NCBI GenBank assembly: GCA_004212135.1
Contig: RXIE01000027.1
Span: 1 to 12,509 of the forward strand
Direction: 5' to 3'
Source of the DNA: Candidatus Methanophagales archaeon ANME-1-THS
GTDB lineage: Archaea; Halobacteriota; Syntropharchaeia; Alkanophagales; Methanospirareceae
DNA length: 12,509 nucleotides
Shown: positions 12,292 to 12,509 of the stretch, in pieces
How the letters are laid out: each line of letters begins with the position of its first letter
Numbering within the stretch: the first letter of the stretch is position 1
The notes under the pieces: generated by a model
Databases searched by the model: none
What the model saw: the letters and a program-made list of their open reading frames with translations, nothing else
What the model was told of the DNA's origin: nothing
Program-made: the position numbers and the translations under genes

Positions 12292-12509
12292 AGGGAATGA
12301 AACATGGCGCACATGCAATGGCCGAGGAAGAATATAGAGGCCATGAACCAGCCAGCCACCATGCTTATATGGTTGCGGACTTCAGAAAACGATTCTGGGT
12401 ATCCCTGATTGTCACCATGCCAATCCTCCTCCTCTCACCAATGATTCAGGGATTACTCGGTCTCAAGGAGTACCTCAGCTTCCCCGTTGATCTCTACATC
12501 CTCTTTGCT
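12288..12509 (+). CDS. Heavy-metal (copper-type) P-type ATPase, N-terminal part, runs off the right edge
   Basis: The frame encodes a histidine-rich N-terminus (MKGMKHGAHAMAEEE, then GHEPASHHAYMV) followed by VADFRKRFWVSLIVTMPILL, a first membrane helix, and LKEYLSFPVDLYILFA leading into a second. This is characteristic of CopB-like P1B ATPases, which export copper or silver using ATP; the His-rich start in place of a CxxC domain favours the CopB type. The catalytic domains are outside the window. Possible starts are ATG at 12246 (longer, no ribosome-binding site visible), 12288 (coupled to the short upstream ORF by ATGA) and 12297. I chose 12288 because the only good ribosome-binding site belongs to that coupled arrangement. 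Confidence 0.85.
   Translation, partial: MKGMKHGAHAMAEEEYRGHEPASHHAYMVADFRKRFWVSLIVTMPILLLSPMIQGLLGLKEYLSFPVDLYILFA

Noticed and set aside
1..12509. CRISPR array
   Set aside because: No set of regularly spaced short repeats was seen; the only clear direct repeat is the adjacent 89-bp duplication.

Overview
The window looks archaeal, most likely a euryarchaeon of the methanogen or anaerobic-methanotroph type. The evidence is the archaeal-type housekeeping set (ThiL, fused CoaBC, a four-cysteine PyrI), a tRNA-Ala with no encoded CCA, TATA-like boxes about 25 bases before likely transcript starts, and alternative TTG and GTG starts. The exact taxon is inference.

Left part (1-2741). A partial unknown gene leaves the window on the minus strand at position 1. 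It is divergent from thiL (thiamine-monophosphate kinase, +). thiL converges with coaBC (coenzyme A synthesis, -) and the two stop codons overlap by 4 bases. tRNA-Ala(GGC) lies upstream of coaBC on the same strand. The first 26 bases of the window repeat a piece of thiL in inverted orientation.

AT-rich island (2760-4610). A TATA box, a 22-codon leader ORF, an ABC/OLD-like AAA ATPase and a PIN-like nuclease form a compact operon. It has the layout of an ATPase-nuclease defence pair and is the best candidate here for an undescribed system.

Middle (4684-9827). pyrI has an ATGA overlap with the end of a membrane-protein gene that is broken by one frameshift and one nonsense codon. That gene abuts an IS91-like (HUH, Y2) element. 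The IS91 transposase carries a perfect 89-bp tandem duplication that throws it out of frame near its C-terminus. Next come a small hypothetical ORF, a SWIM zinc-finger protein fused to a DEDD-type 3'-5' exonuclease domain, a short gene cut by an insertion, and an IS4/IS5-like DDE transposase.

Right part (9828-12509). This is a patchwork of accessory genes, several of them broken: a Rieske [2Fe-2S] protein, a DUF488 gene that lacks its C-terminal third, a PRPP-binding-type phosphoribosyltransferase, an ATP-cone protein whose conserved Trp codon reads TAG, and the start of a heavy-metal (copper-type) P-type ATPase. A 10-codon ORF precedes the ATPase and overlaps it by ATGA. Some of these families occur in stress or redox-response neighbourhoods, but that role is inference here. 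Overall the window is a short conserved core followed by a region reshaped by insertion sequences and gene decay.
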